A DNA stretch of 64,000 nt from Mycolicibacterium psychrotolerans (lineage in GTDB: Bacteria > Actinomycetota > Actinomycetes > Mycobacteriales > Mycobacteriaceae): NCBI RefSeq assembly GCF_010729305.1, contig NZ_AP022574.1:992001-1056000 (forward strand), written 5' to 3'. The position numbers and the translations under genes were made by a program. Each line of letters begins with the position of its first letter. Position 1 is the first letter of the stretch. Below the pieces are notes generated by a model. The model ran no database searches. It was not told the DNA's origin and was given only the letters and a program-made list of their open reading frames with translations. Positions 62,441-64,000 of the stretch are shown in pieces.

Positions 62441-64000
<1,560 letters not shown>

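Overview
This window comes from a high-GC actinomycete, almost certainly a rapidly growing mycobacterium (Mycolicibacterium-like). Pointers are an mmpS-mmpL pair, a PknG-type kinase, a fused HadA/HadB-like dehydratase, two F420-type LLM oxidoreductases, an MpaB-type oxygenase, several ANTAR regulators, an Acg-like nitroreductase, and frequent GTG starts with 4-base stop/start overlaps. No tRNA, rRNA, CRISPR array, insertion sequence or phage gene was seen. No gene-free stretch exceeds about 300 bases except 1869-2494, which holds a pseudogene. All functions are read from sequence by eye; no database search was run.

Layout. 1-2.5 kb: a methyltransferase, a hydrolase-LuxR fusion and a tartrate dehydrogenase remnant. 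2.5-8.5 kb: mmpS-mmpL, a small membrane protein, a baeRF-family gene behind a probable yybP-ykoY manganese riboswitch, and a DedA protein. 8.4-18.5 kb: a nine-gene minus-strand operon (GH15 glucosidase, SDR, TPP enzyme, GMC dehydrogenase with its subunit 3, enolase-superfamily enzyme, three accessory proteins) facing a MarR regulator, with an operator-like element of alternating half-sites between them. 18.5-24.7 kb: MaoC fusion, MarR, SDR, zinc ribbon, GH6 cellulase, PAS-ANTAR, a deleted cyclase pseudogene, nitroreductase and STAS protein. 24.9-33.1 kb: quinone reductase/TetR pair, an aldo-keto reductase, a DoxX-ECF sigma-Rieske cluster, an MpaB oxygenase and two GAF-ANTAR proteins. 33.1-48.5 kb: MOSC-reductase-ferredoxin fusion, two LLM enzymes, malQ, VIT-type transporter, multicopper oxidase, amidase, FNT and SulP transporters, thioesterase and acyltransferase. 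48.5-52 kb: a four-gene SDR-EamA-HOT-thioesterase operon behind a palindrome.

Two signalling operons stand out. At 52.7-55.7 kb a PAS/GAF-PP2C phosphatase, a stand-alone B12-binding protein with the CarH-type W-x9-EH signature, and a STAS anti-anti-sigma factor overlap by 4 bases each. This reads as a cobalamin (possibly light) input into sigma-factor partner switching. At 57.4-64 kb a PknG-like kinase, a hybrid histidine kinase, a response regulator fused to a class III nucleotidyl cyclase, and an ATP-grasp ligase are consecutive and mostly overlapping. A good CRP-like palindrome lies just past the ligase, upstream of a 47-residue protein that ends in a strong terminator.

Starts were moved from the longest open frame to a better-supported codon wherever a Shine-Dalgarno sequence, a stop/start overlap or the family N-terminus decided it; each entry says so.
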